DNA of 64,000 bases from Sandaracinaceae bacterium (GTDB lineage: Bacteria > Myxococcota_A > Polyangia > Polyangiales > Houyiibacteriaceae). The stretch lies in contig JACKEJ010000005.1 in the NCBI GenBank assembly GCA_020633055.1, positions 992,001 to 1,056,000 of the forward strand, in the 5' to 3' direction. The position numbers were made by a program, and so were the translations under genes. Below are positions 50,090 to 58,947 of this stretch, in pieces (within the stretch, counting starts at the first letter, position 1; each line of letters opens with the position of its first letter). The notes below the pieces were generated by a model, which was given only the letters and a program-made list of their open reading frames with translations, did no database searches and was not told the DNA's origin.

Positions 50090-50123
50090 AGCACCGCCCC
50101 CGAGGGACCCCGGGGGCGGTGCT
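50090..50123. terminator. 13-bp perfect stem-loop between the antitoxin and the caspase gene
   Basis: AGCACCGCCCCCG pairs with CGGGGGCGGTGCT around an eight-base loop. It lies between two genes that converge (the antitoxin ends at 50031, the minus-strand caspase gene ends at 50173), so it could stop transcription from both sides. No T-tract seen. Confidence 0.65.
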
Positions 50124-50172
50124 GCTGGTTCTGGCCATGGGTCGCGCAAGCGAGCCCGCGCTCGCGGAGCGC

Positions 50173-52926
50173 TCAGCGGTACGACCAGAGCACCTGGTCC
50201 ACGGTCACCGCGCCGCGGTCGACGACGAGGTGCTGGTAGGCGCCCTGCAGCTCCACGTCGGCCGCGTGCTGGCCGAACTGCCGGTAGAGGTAGTGCGTCA
50301 GCTCGCCGACCGTGAGCACGCCGTCGTTGGGGGCCGCGTCCGCCGCACCCTGGAAGGCGGTGCGCAGGAAGTGGCTGAGGTAGCCGCCCGCCTGGAACTG
50401 GCTGGCGACGGCGCTGAGCACATCCTCCTCCGAGCTGAAGAGGCCGATGCGGCCGGGGCGCGTGATGACGTCCTTGGCGAAGCCACCCGCGAAGCAGCTG
50501 TCGAGCGAGAGCACCGCGACGCGGGCGTGGATGGCGTCGAACATGGTGCCCATGTCGTTGTCCATGATCTGCCCGTCATACATGACGATGTACTCGTCGT
50601 TGCCGTCGATCTCGCGCGGGTCGGTCGAGCCACCGCCCGTCTGACCGCCGTGGCCCGAGTGGAAGAAGATGAAGATGTCGTCGGGCCCGATCTGCTGGGC
50701 CATGCGCGCCATCGCGTTGCGGACGTTGGCCACGGTGGCCTGGCTGTCCGTGAGGACCACCTGGCGGTCCTCCGTGAGGAGCCCACGCTCACGCAGCGCC
50801 TGAGCCAGCTTGATGGCGTCGTTGGCGCACTCGGGGAGGTCACCCGCACCCGGGTAGTCGGTGATGCCCACGAACACGCCGAACACGCGCCCCCCGCTGC
50901 CGCTGCCGCCGCCCGCGCCCGCCGGACGGGGCACGGCCGCGCCCGCGCCGAAGGTCATGGTGTAGTTGCCGGTCTCACCGGGGCGGTAGCTGGTGACCGT
51001 GATGCGGTACTCGCCGGCCTCCGCCGCCGGCAGGTTGATGCCCGCGTCGCGCGTCTGCCCGTTGAGGTCGTCGTTGTCCAGCTGACGCCCGCTCGGCGTG
51101 TGCACGATGAGGTAGGGGTCGAACTGCGTGGACGTGAGGCGGATCTCCACCGACTGGCCCACCTCGAAGGTGCGCGTGTAGTTGTCGGCGAACTCGCCGC
51201 TCGGGATGGTGCTGTCCCCCTGCGCCAGCGCGCCCGTGGTGGTGGCGCCCGTGCTGGCCGTGGCGGGGCCGCTCGGTCGGCTGCCCCCGCCGCTGCCCAC
51301 GCCGGGGTTGCTGGGCGTGCTCGGCGCGCCGCCGGCCTGGTTCACGCGCAGCTCGTAGTCCCCCGTCTCGCCGGGGCGGTAGCTGGTGACGATGACCCGG
51401 TAGGTGCCGCCCGCCGACACGAAGTCGAGCGCCGCGTTGGTGTTGCCCTGCGCCTGGTCGTCGTTGTCCTGCTGCTGCCCGTTGGGCGGGCGCACGATGA
51501 GGTAGGTGTCGAACGCCGTGGAGACCGCCTCGAGGTGCACGGCCTGGCCCGCCGGGAAGCTCATCTCGTAGGTGTCCATGAACTCGCCCGAGTTCAGGGT
51601 GCTGTCCCCCTGCGCGAGCGAGCCACGCTGCGACTGACCCGGCCCGCTGGGGGCACTGGGCGCGCTGGGGACGGGGGCGCTGGGCGCCGGACCCGTGCCG
51701 CGCTGCCCCAGAGTCACCCCCAGGTCGAAGGCGCCGGACATGCCGGCCCGGTAGGCGGTGGCCACGACGCGGTAGGTCCCCGCGACGTCGGCGTCCAAGG
51801 ACACCTGCGAGTTGAGCCCGCCGCCGAAGTCGTCGTTCTCCCAGTGCCGGCCGTTGGGCCCGATCACCATCAGGTACGGGTCGAACGCGCTGGAGGTGAG
51901 GTCGATGGTGATGGACTGCCCCGGCGTCGCCTGGAAGGCGTACAGCGTCATGGGCTCACCCGTCGGCAGCGAGGAGCTACCGTTGAGCTGCCCCTGCACG
52001 CGCTGGCCGATGGTGATGCTCTGCGGCGAGCCGCCCGTCGGCAGCTGGTGGTGGTTGCGCGACAGCGAGGGCGTGGGAGGCGGCGCCGAGGGGGCCGCCG
52101 CAGCCGCGCCGCCCAGCCGGATGGTGTAGCCGCTGGTCTGGTTGGCCGGCGAGATGAGCTGCACGCGGTGCGTGCCCGGCTGCGTGATGGTGTACGAGCC
52201 GTTGCTGGAGGCGCTCAGCGCGCGCCCCTGCGGGTCGAGCACCACCGCGCTGGGGATGACCTGGGTCTGCGCCTGGATGAAGAGGGAGAGGGGGCCGGCT
52301 GTGGCGCCGCTCACGAGCACCTGCTCCTGGTAGCTGCCGTCGGCCAGCTGCTGGTCCCCGGGGCCCAGCTCGCCCTGGTAGGACTGGCCTGGCTGGATGG
52401 TGGCCGGGGCCATGACCATCTGGCTGGCGATCCCGCTGGGCAGCGTGGGGCTGGGCGCGCTGCCCCCGGCCACCTCGCTGACCCCCGGACCGGCCTGGGC
52501 CACGGCGGGCAGACCACCGCGGTCGACGCGCACATGGAAGGCTCCGCCCGTTCCGGACGAGAAGCTGGTCACGCCGACCTTCAGGTCGCCACCCTCGCTG
52601 ACGATCACGCTCAGGCGCGACTCGGTGCGGCTCCCGCGCCAGTCGTCGTTCGTGAGCGGGGCGGACCCGGGCGGAGTGACCTCCAGGATGGGGTCGAAGT
52701 CGGTGGAGGTGAGCGTCACCACCACCTGCTCGCCTGCCGCCACTGCGACGTTGAAGTTCACGTGCCCACCGGGGTCGAGGCGCCCGTCCTGCTCGAACAG
52801 GGGCCGCGCCGCCTGTCCCGGCTGCTGCGCCGGGGCGCCCGTGGGGGAGCCCCCGGAGCCGGAGCACCCGAAGGAGACGGTCCCCATCGAGACCAGGAGG
52901 GCAAGGAGACAGAGCTTGAGCTTCAC
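50173..52926 (-). CDS. lipoprotein with PPC-like repeats and C-terminal caspase (C14) domain
   Basis: 917 residues. Lipobox VSFGC near residue 21. Four or more PPC-like beta domains follow, each with a LTSTDFDPILEV/LTSSAFDPYLMV-type strand and an NDD turn, then TYRVIVTSYRPGETGDYELR-type strands. The C-terminal ~225 residues are a caspase: VFGVFVGITDYPGAGDLPEC, catalytic His in FIFFHSGHGGQ near 750 and Cys in LSLDSCFAGGF near 805. Both dyad residues are present. Caspase-like proteases cut after basic or acidic residues; substrates unknown. Confidence 0.85.
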   Translation of the reverse strand: MKLKLCLLALLVSMGTVSFGCSGSGGSPTGAPAQQPGQAARPLFEQDGRLDPGGHVNFNVAVAAGEQVVVTLTSTDFDPILEVTPPGSAPLTNDDWRGSRTESRLSVIVSEGGDLKVGVTSFSSGTGGAFHVRVDRGGLPAVAQAGPGVSEVAGGSAPSPTLPSGIASQMVMAPATIQPGQSYQGELGPGDQQLADGSYQEQVLVSGATAGPLSLFIQAQTQVIPSAVVLDPQGRALSASSNGSYTITQPGTHRVQLISPANQTSGYTIRLGGAAAAAPSAPPPTPSLSRNHHQLPTGGSPQSITIGQRVQGQLNGSSSLPTGEPMTLYAFQATPGQSITIDLTSSAFDPYLMVIGPNGRHWENDDFGGGLNSQVSLDADVAGTYRVVATAYRAGMSGAFDLGVTLGQRGTGPAPSAPVPSAPSAPSGPGQSQRGSLAQGDSTLNSGEFMDTYEMSFPAGQAVHLEAVSTAFDTYLIVRPPNGQQQDNDDQAQGNTNAALDFVSAGGTYRVIVTSYRPGETGDYELRVNQAGGAPSTPSNPGVGSGGGSRPSGPATASTGATTTGALAQGDSTIPSGEFADNYTRTFEVGQSVEIRLTSTQFDPYLIVHTPSGRQLDNDDLNGQTRDAGINLPAAEAGEYRITVTSYRPGETGNYTMTFGAGAAVPRPAGAGGGSGSGGRVFGVFVGITDYPGAGDLPECANDAIKLAQALRERGLLTEDRQVVLTDSQATVANVRNAMARMAQQIGPDDIFIFFHSGHGGQTGGGSTDPREIDGNDEYIVMYDGQIMDNDMGTMFDAIHARVAVLSLDSCFAGGFAKDVITRPGRIGLFSSEEDVLSAVASQFQAGGYLSHFLRTAFQGAADAAPNDGVLTVGELTHYLYRQFGQHAADVELQGAYQHLVVDRGAVTVDQVLWSYR

Positions 52927-53088
52927 CGCGTATTCCTCTCGCTTCTGCCGGGCCGGCCGGCAGCAACCAAGGAATCATACGCTGTCGGTGTTGGAGTGTC
53001 CCCTGCGAACTGTCTGGGCTCCCTGCGTCAGCGCCCCGCCGCGGCGTGTCTCACGCCAGAAGCAGGACGGCTGGCGCCCGAGAGGCGC

Positions 53089-54048
53089 TCACTCGGCGCT
53101 GACGGGGTCCAGCTCCAGCTCGGCGGCAGCCACGACCGAAGGCACGGCCACGACCGGCTCGCCCCTCCGGCGGGCACGCCGGGCGGCCTTGCGCGCCGCG
53201 TCGTTCGCGCGGCCCTCGGCCAGCACGCGGGCCGGCGGCTCGCGCAAGTCCCACACCACGCCCACCCAGGAGAGGGCCTTGAGCACGTAGTAGGTGACGT
53301 CCACCTCCCACCAGTAGAAGCCCTGGCGGGTGGAGCTCTGATAGTGGTGGTGGTTGTTGTGCCAGCCCTCGCCAAGGGTGAGCAGCGCCAGCACCCAGTT
53401 GTTGCGGCTCTGGTCCGTGGTCTCGAAGCGGCGCTTGCCCGCCACGTGCGCCAGGGAGTTGATCAGGAAAGTGATGTGCCAGCAGAGCACCGTGCTGAGG
53501 AAGAACCCGATGAGCAGTCCCGGCCAGCCAGCGATCGCCGTGCAGCCCAAGGCCAGCAGCGTGGGGGGGACCAGGAAGTGCTCGTTCAGCCACACCAGCT
53601 CGGGGTACTTGGCGAAGTCCTTGATGCGGCTGTAGTCGGTGCCCGCCGTGTCGTCGAACAGCCAGCCCATGTGCGAGTACCAGAAGCCGTCCAGCACGGG
53701 GGAATGGAGATCGCCCTGCTGGTCGCTGAGCTTGTGATGGTTGCGGTGGTGCGCGCCCCACCACAGGGCGCCCTTCTGGGCGCTGCTCTGGGCGAGGAAG
53801 GCCAGCATGAACTGGAACACCCGGCTGGTCTTGTAGGTGCGGTGCGCGAAGTAGCGGTGGTAGCCCGCCGTGACGCCCCACATGCGCAGCACCAGCAGCC
53901 CGAAGCACAGCGCCCAGGCCTGCCACGTGACCCCTGTGAAGAACGCGCCGAGGACGACGACGTGGCACAGAGCGAAGGGGATCACCTCCACCATGGAGAG
54001 GTTGAGCCGCTTCTCGCGGCGGGGGGCGTCGGGGGTCGAGGGGGCCAT
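53089..54048 (-). CDS. delta-9 type acyl-CoA / acyl-lipid desaturase
   Basis: 319 residues with three His boxes of membrane desaturases: GYHRYFAHRTYK near 63-74, WWGAHHRNHHKLSD near 97-110 and GEGWHNNHHHYQSS near 230-245. Hydrophobic helices lie before and between. The tail is Ala/Arg-rich and acidic at the end. It introduces a double bond into fatty acyl chains using a di-iron centre. It diverges from the regulator at 54143. Confidence 0.9.
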   Translation of the reverse strand: MAPSTPDAPRREKRLNLSMVEVIPFALCHVVVLGAFFTGVTWQAWALCFGLLVLRMWGVTAGYHRYFAHRTYKTSRVFQFMLAFLAQSSAQKGALWWGAHHRNHHKLSDQQGDLHSPVLDGFWYSHMGWLFDDTAGTDYSRIKDFAKYPELVWLNEHFLVPPTLLALGCTAIAGWPGLLIGFFLSTVLCWHITFLINSLAHVAGKRRFETTDQSRNNWVLALLTLGEGWHNNHHHYQSSTRQGFYWWEVDVTYYVLKALSWVGVVWDLREPPARVLAEGRANDAARKAARRARRRGEPVVAVPSVVAAAELELDPVSAE

Positions 54049-54101
54049 GGGCGCACCCTATGTGTTCACAGGCGGAACCTCCATCACAACAACGCCTTGG
54101 T

Positions 54102-54119
54102 TTGTCATAGTTGTGTCAT
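54102..54119. promoter_or_regulatory. Pho-box-like direct repeat TTGTCAT-N4-GTGTCAT
   Basis: Seven-base repeats separated by four bases (11-bp period), the same layout as the E. coli Pho box CTGTCAT-N4-CTGTCAT. It lies between the desaturase and the response regulator genes, 23 bp before the regulator ATG. Confidence 0.55.
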
Positions 54120-54142
54120 GAGCAGGTGCTATGCTCGGCGCC

Positions 54143-54868
54143 ATGAGTGACGAAGACGCGCCGAAGCGCCTGCTCGTGGTCGAGGACGAGGCGCATCTGG
54201 CGGCGGGGTTGAAGCTCAACCTGGAGCTGGATGGCTACCAGGTGGACGTGGCCGGCAACGCCAAGCAGGCCGCCGAGAAGCTCATCCGCGTGGACCGCTA
54301 CGATGCCATCGTGCTGGACGTCATGCTGCCGGACGTGAACGGCTTCGATCTCTGTCAGAAGCTGCGCGACGCGGGCAACTTCGTGCCGGTCATCATGCTC
54401 ACGGCGCGCTCCTCGCCGGACGACCGCGTGCAGGGGCTGGAGGCCGGCGCCGACGACTACATGGTCAAGCCCTTCGAGCTGGCCGAGCTACTGGCCCGGG
54501 TGCGCTCGCTCTTGCGCCGCCGCAAGTGGGAGACCGACCGTGGCCTGCGCCCGGCCGACACCGCCACCCTGCAGTTCGGGCAGGTCAAGGTGGACTTCGA
54601 CACCCACGAGGTCTCCATCGGGGAGGAGCCAGTCAAGCTCACCCAGCTGGAGCTGGACCTGCTGCGCTACTTCTCCGACAACCCTGGGCGCGTGCTCAGC
54701 CGCGACGAGCTGCTGGAGAACGTCTGGAAGCTGCGCAACTACAACAACACGCGCACCATCGACAACTTCATCTCCCGCCTGCGCCGGCGGTTCGAGCCCG
54801 ACGGCAAGAACCCGGTGCACTTTCTGTCCATCCGCGGCGCGGGCTACAAGTTCGTCCCCGAGCCGTGA
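54143..54868 (+). CDS. OmpR/PhoB-family response regulator
   Basis: 241 residues from ATG 54143 (an upstream ATG at 54131 is weaker). Receiver domain: LLVVEDEAHLAAGLKLNL with the acidic pair, IVLDVMLPDVNGFD with the phospho-acceptor Asp, and DDYMVKPFELAELLARV. Winged-helix domain: PVKLTQLELDLLRYFSDN, LSRDELLENVWKL, TIDNFISRLRRRF and SIRGAGYKFV. PhoB-like in arrangement, but PhoB identity is not certain. A matching histidine kinase lies convergent, 12 bp after its stop. Confidence 0.9.
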   Translation: MSDEDAPKRLLVVEDEAHLAAGLKLNLELDGYQVDVAGNAKQAAEKLIRVDRYDAIVLDVMLPDVNGFDLCQKLRDAGNFVPVIMLTARSSPDDRVQGLEAGADDYMVKPFELAELLARVRSLLRRRKWETDRGLRPADTATLQFGQVKVDFDTHEVSIGEEPVKLTQLELDLLRYFSDNPGRVLSRDELLENVWKLRNYNNTRTIDNFISRLRRRFEPDGKNPVHFLSIRGAGYKFVPEP

Positions 54869-54880
54869 GGCGCTCGCCGC

Positions 54881-55822
54881 TCAGCGCGGGGGCTTGACCG
54901 GCAGGCGGACCTCGAACGTCGACCCGCGCCCCACCCCTTCGGACTCGGCGTGGATGCTCCCGCCCAGGTTGCGCACCAGCTGGGACACCACGAACAGGCC
55001 GAGCCCGGTGCCCTTGCGCGAGCGCACCTTCTCGTGCTCCACCCGATAGAAGCGGTGGAACACCCGCTTGAGCTCGGCGCGCGGGATGCCGATGCCCTCG
55101 TCGCGCACCGTCAGCGTCAGCGGCCGGTCGCCCCCGTCTGCCGCGAGCTGGGCGACCACGTGCACCCGCACGGGCTCGTTGCTGTACTTCACGGCGTTGT
55201 CCACCAGGTTGCGCGCCACCAGCAGCAGCGCGGGACGGTCGGTGGTCAGGCGCAGGGTCTCGGCCACGTCGACCGCGATGGCCTCGTTGGGCAGCCCGTG
55301 CCGCTTGCGGGCCGCGTCCGCCACCTCGTTCACCAGGTCCAGCACGGCGAACTCGCCCAGGTTGAGGATGGTGTCCCCGTCGTAGGCCAGGCGGCTCGAG
55401 TGCAGCACGTCGTCGATGAAGTCGTTCAGGCGGTCGACGTCGCCTCGCATCATCTCGTGCAGGCGCTCCACCTGGGACTCCGGCAGGTCGGGCCGAGCCA
55501 GTGTGTCGAGGCACAGGCGGATGGACGCGAGAGGCGACTTGAGCTCGTGCGTCACGCTGTCGATGAAGCTGTTCTGCCGGCGCACCTCGAGGATCTCGCG
55601 CGCCAGGAAGTAGCTCAGCAGCACCAGCACGCCGATGATGACCGTGAACGAGATGGCGCCCAGCACCAAGAGCCACACCTCGACGAAGATCTCCTGCTGC
55701 TCCGCGATCTTCTGCCCGAACAGCACCGTCCACCCCACCAGCAGCGCCGCCGAGAGGGGCACGGCGATGGCGCCCATGGTGATGGGCACCGAGATGGAGC
55801 GCAGACCGCGGCGACGCGCCAT
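54881..55822 (-). CDS. two-transmembrane sensor histidine kinase
   Basis: 313 residues. Two hydrophobic segments at about 13-33 and 47-70, then a short HAMP-less linker. HisKA with SVTHELKSPLASIRLCLDT (His near 92), then the HATPase: NLVDNAVKYSNEPVR (N box), DEGIGIPRAE (G1), HRFYRVEHEK (F box) and GTGLGLFVVS (G2). No sensory domain is visible beyond a very short periplasmic loop. It sits convergent to the regulator with 12 bp between, an uncommon but not unique arrangement; pairing is inferred. Confidence 0.88.
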   Translation of the reverse strand: MARRRGLRSISVPITMGAIAVPLSAALLVGWTVLFGQKIAEQQEIFVEVWLLVLGAISFTVIIGVLVLLSYFLAREILEVRRQNSFIDSVTHELKSPLASIRLCLDTLARPDLPESQVERLHEMMRGDVDRLNDFIDDVLHSSRLAYDGDTILNLGEFAVLDLVNEVADAARKRHGLPNEAIAVDVAETLRLTTDRPALLLVARNLVDNAVKYSNEPVRVHVVAQLAADGGDRPLTLTVRDEGIGIPRAELKRVFHRFYRVEHEKVRSRKGTGLGLFVVSQLVRNLGGSIHAESEGVGRGSTFEVRLPVKPPR

Positions 55823-55828
55823 GCGGGC

Positions 55829-56422
55829 TCAGAGCACCGAGTCGATGCGGGCGGTGACGCTGTAGGCGCCGTGCACGCCGCCGTCGTCGTGCACCGTGAG
55901 GGTGCCGGCGGCCGTGTCGATGGACATGGCCGCGTCCACTCCGTCCTGAGCCGTCGTGGTGGGGTCGCTGCCCGAGATGCTCGGGGGCTGCTCGACGACG
56001 GTGCAGGTGAAGTAGCCCACGTCGGGCCCCCCGAACAGCAGCTGCCCGCCGCACACGACCTGCGCGCGGCACTGCACGCCGGTGGGGGAGTTCGCGTTGG
56101 CCTGCGCGGAGACCACGAAGTTGCAGTTGGTGCCCACGGGTACGGGTGCGTTGCCCGTCGCCATCGTGATGGTGGCGTTGACGGTGCGCGAGGGCAGCGC
56201 GCCGACGCTGGAGCTCCCGGGGCCCACCGGGGCGCCACCCGGTCCGACACCGGGGCCGCCCGCGAGCGCCTGCCCGCGGTTCATGGCGTAGAACACGAGC
56301 CCGCCGCTTCCGGCGCAGAGCAGCAGCAGCAGGAGCGCGCCGCACCCGACGAAGATCCACACGCCCGAGCCCTGGCCGGACGACGACCCCTCTGGGGGGG
56401 TGAACTGAGGTGACGGTTGCAT
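55829..56422 (-). CDS. single-pass membrane protein of unknown function in a unit with the histidine kinase
   Basis: 197 residues from ATG 56422. MQPSPQFTPPEGSSSGQGSG is a flexible N-terminus, then a strong hydrophobic helix (VWIFVGCGALLLLLLCAG). The rest is beta-like and extracytoplasmic with Cys residues (TNCNFVVSAQ, GVQCRAQVVCGGQ, GYFTCTVVEQ), possibly disulfide-linked. The stop is six bases before the kinase start, so it may feed it a signal; unproven. Confidence 0.7.
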   Translation of the reverse strand: MQPSPQFTPPEGSSSGQGSGVWIFVGCGALLLLLLCAGSGGLVFYAMNRGQALAGGPGVGPGGAPVGPGSSSVGALPSRTVNATITMATGNAPVPVGTNCNFVVSAQANANSPTGVQCRAQVVCGGQLLFGGPDVGYFTCTVVEQPPSISGSDPTTTAQDGVDAAMSIDTAAGTLTVHDDGGVHGAYSVTARIDSVL

Positions 56423-56447
56423 GCGGCTGGTACCATAGCCCGTTCCC

Positions 56448-57359
56448 ATGCCGACCCGCGACCGAATCGCGCACAGCTCCGTGCCCAGCACGCTCGAGGC
56501 CATCGGCGACGGCTGGACCCTGTCGCTGCTGTCGGCGCTGCTCAGTGGCCCGCGCCGCTTCGAGGAGCTGGCGGCGGGGCTGGGCATCCCACGCAGCACG
56601 CTGAGCACGCGGCTGCGCCACCTGGTCTCGCACGGACTGGTGGAGGCGCGGGCGTACCGCGAGCGTCCCACGCGCCACGCGTACGCGCTGAGCGCGGCGG
56701 GGGCATCGCTGCTCCCGGTGCTCGCGCTCGCCGACGCGTTCGACGTGACGCACGCAGGCGCCGATCCGTCGCTGTGGCACGGAGACGCGGCGGGACACGC
56801 CGTGCGCGCGGTGGCGGTGTGCGCGACGTGCGGCGAGGTGGTGCACGCCCGCGACGTGACCGCCAGCTATCCCGACGACCTCGCGGACGAGAGCGCGACC
56901 GACGCGGACGGGGCGCCCACGCGAGGACGCGCCACTCGGGCACGGAGCACCCGCAAGCCGCTCTGGCGCGCACGTGAGGTGCTGGAAGACGCATGGGCAG
57001 CCAAGGTCGTGGCCGCGCTGTTCATGGGCGAGCAGCGCTTCACGGGCCTCGTCGAAGCGACCCAGGCGGCGCCCAACATCGTCAGCGAACGACTGCAGCG
57101 CCTAACCGACGCGCAGCTGGTGCGGGGTGGCCCCGCGTATCAGCTCAGCCCCCGCGGCCTCGCCCTCTACCCGCTCGTGGTCGCGCTCATCGCCTATGGG
57201 GACGCGCGACGCGGGCACCCGTCGCTGGCCCTCACGCACCGGTGCGGGGCCGCGCTCCGCCTGCGACTGCGGTGCGCCAGCTGCGGCGAAGGGGTCTTGT
57301 CATCAAGCGTGAGTTTCGCTATGCAAGTTCCGCCATGCACGACACCAACCCGTACCTGA
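56448..57359 (+). CDS. tandem HxlR-type transcriptional regulator
   Basis: 303 residues with two winged-helix domains. The first: LEAIGDGWTLSLLSALLSGP, FEELAAGLGIPRSTLSTRLRHLVSHGLV. The second, from about 175: LEDAWAAKVVAALFMGEQRF, VEATQAAPNIVSERLQRLTDAQLV. Each is followed by a Cys pair (CATCGEV near 124, CASCGEG near 280) that could bind zinc. HxlR regulators are usually single-domain dimers, so a fused pair could act alone. Ends overlap the carotenoid oxygenase start by 25 bp. Confidence 0.8.
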   Translation: MPTRDRIAHSSVPSTLEAIGDGWTLSLLSALLSGPRRFEELAAGLGIPRSTLSTRLRHLVSHGLVEARAYRERPTRHAYALSAAGASLLPVLALADAFDVTHAGADPSLWHGDAAGHAVRAVAVCATCGEVVHARDVTASYPDDLADESATDADGAPTRGRATRARSTRKPLWRAREVLEDAWAAKVVAALFMGEQRFTGLVEATQAAPNIVSERLQRLTDAQLVRGGPAYQLSPRGLALYPLVVALIAYGDARRGHPSLALTHRCGAALRLRLRCASCGEGVLSSSVSFAMQVPPCTTPTRT

Positions 57360-58753
57360 GCGGCAGCTTCGCCCCCATCGACGACGAGCGGCGCGTCGAG
57401 CACGAGGCGCTCGAGATCATCGGCGAGCTCCCGCGCGACCTGTGCGGGAGCTACCTGCGCAACGGGCCCAACCCGCGCTTCACGCCCCGTGGGCTGCACC
57501 ACTGGTTCGACGGCGACGGCATGGTGCACGCGCTGCGCTTCGAGGACGGCCGGGCCACATACGAGAACCGCTACGTGCGGACCACCTGGTTCGAGCGTGA
57601 AGGGACGGCGGGCGAGTGCCTCTTCACCGGGCTGATGGAGCCCGTGCAGCACAACCCCCGGGGCGCCCCCTACAAAGACACGTCCAACACGGACATCCTC
57701 GCGTTCCGCGGCAAGGCGCAGACCTCGTGGTACATGGGCGGCGCCGCCTACGAGTTGGACCCGGTGTCGCTGCGCACGGAGGGCCCCATGCGCTACGGCG
57801 CGGAGCGCCCCGTCAAGCTCTCGGCGCACCCCAAGGTGGACCCGCGCACGGGCGAGCTGCACTTCTTCGACTACGGGCCGGTGGCCCCCTACATGCGCTA
57901 CGGGGTGGTCAGCGCGGCGGGCGAGCTCACGCACCTGAGCGACATCGCGCTCGACGGTCCGCGCTTCCCCCACGACATGGCCCTCTCGGAGAAGCACGTG
58001 GTGGTGATGGACCCGCCCCTGCGCGTCAGCGAGAGGGCCAAGCGCGCGGGGCGCTGGGGGCTCGAGCTGCCGGCGGACACCCCCATGCGCTTCGGCGTGC
58101 TCCCGCACCACGGCCGCGGCGAGGACATCCACTGGTTCGAGGCGGAGCCCTGCTACGTCTACCACACCATCAACGCGTGGGAGGAAGGTGACACGCTCGT
58201 GTTGGTGGGCTGCCGCGTGCGCAACCCGCTGCCCCCCATCGACCCGGCCAACGGCATCTACGCGGTCATGATGGCCAACCTCACGATGAACGCCGAGCTC
58301 TACGAGTGGCGCTTCGACCTGCGCACGGGCGCGGTCCGGGAGCGCACGCTGGACGACCGCAACACGGAGTTCCCGTCGATGAACGTGGAGCAGCTCGGGC
58401 GGCCCACGCGCTACAGCTACAACATGCGCATCGCGCCCACGCCGACGCTGCGCTTCGACGGCGTGGTCAAGTACGACACCACGACGGGCGAGACCAGCGA
58501 GCACATGTTCGGCCCCGGCCGCTACGGCAGCGAGGCGCCCTTCGCGCCGGCGGACCCCAGCCGCGCGCAGCTCGCAGCGCACGAGGACGACGGATACCTC
58601 ACGAGCTTCGTGCACGACGAGGGCACGGGTCGCAGCGAGGTGGTGGTGCTGCGCGCGCAGGACCTGGCCGCTGGGCCAGTGGCCCGGGTGTTGCTGCCAC
58701 GGCGCGTGCCCCTCGGTTTCCACGCCTGCTGGGTCCCGACGGATCGCCGATGA
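57335..58753 (+). CDS. carotenoid cleavage oxygenase family protein
   Basis: 472 residues from ATG 57335 (SGSFAPIDDERRVEHEALEI then GSYLRNGPNPRFTPRGLHHW). The four Fe-binding His residues are readable: SAHPKVDPRTG near 166, PRFPHDMALSEKHVV near 213, YVYHTINAWEEG near 276 and PLGFHACWVP near 463. Enzymes of this family cleave double bonds of carotenoids, stilbenes or apocarotenoids. It overlaps the HxlR gene, which may regulate it. Longer frames to 56993 lie inside the HxlR gene. Confidence 0.88.
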   Translation: MHDTNPYLSGSFAPIDDERRVEHEALEIIGELPRDLCGSYLRNGPNPRFTPRGLHHWFDGDGMVHALRFEDGRATYENRYVRTTWFEREGTAGECLFTGLMEPVQHNPRGAPYKDTSNTDILAFRGKAQTSWYMGGAAYELDPVSLRTEGPMRYGAERPVKLSAHPKVDPRTGELHFFDYGPVAPYMRYGVVSAAGELTHLSDIALDGPRFPHDMALSEKHVVVMDPPLRVSERAKRAGRWGLELPADTPMRFGVLPHHGRGEDIHWFEAEPCYVYHTINAWEEGDTLVLVGCRVRNPLPPIDPANGIYAVMMANLTMNAELYEWRFDLRTGAVRERTLDDRNTEFPSMNVEQLGRPTRYSYNMRIAPTPTLRFDGVVKYDTTTGETSEHMFGPGRYGSEAPFAPADPSRAQLAAHEDDGYLTSFVHDEGTGRSEVVVLRAQDLAAGPVARVLLPRRVPLGFHACWVPTDRR

Positions 58754-58947
58754 CGGTGTCGTCGGTGGGCTGCGGGAGGCTGCCCACCGACCCAGGGGAC
58801 ACGGCCGCTCGGCCGCTCGGGGCCGGGCCGCAGGTCGCCCGCGGCAGGTCGGGAGGACGCGCCTGGCGGGTCGCAGACGATCGCGTCCGACGCATCAGAC
58901 CGGCAACTTTCTTGACACGCGGGGGTGAAATCCCGTAGCCCCACCCG

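Noticed and set aside
50080..54150. 1356-residue plus-strand frame
   Set aside because: It spans two unrelated minus-strand genes (caspase and desaturase) with intact catalytic motifs and has shadow composition.
58754..58947. Gene between the carotenoid oxygenase and the HExxH protein
   Set aside because: Short GC-rich stretch with only shadow frames and several weak hairpins.
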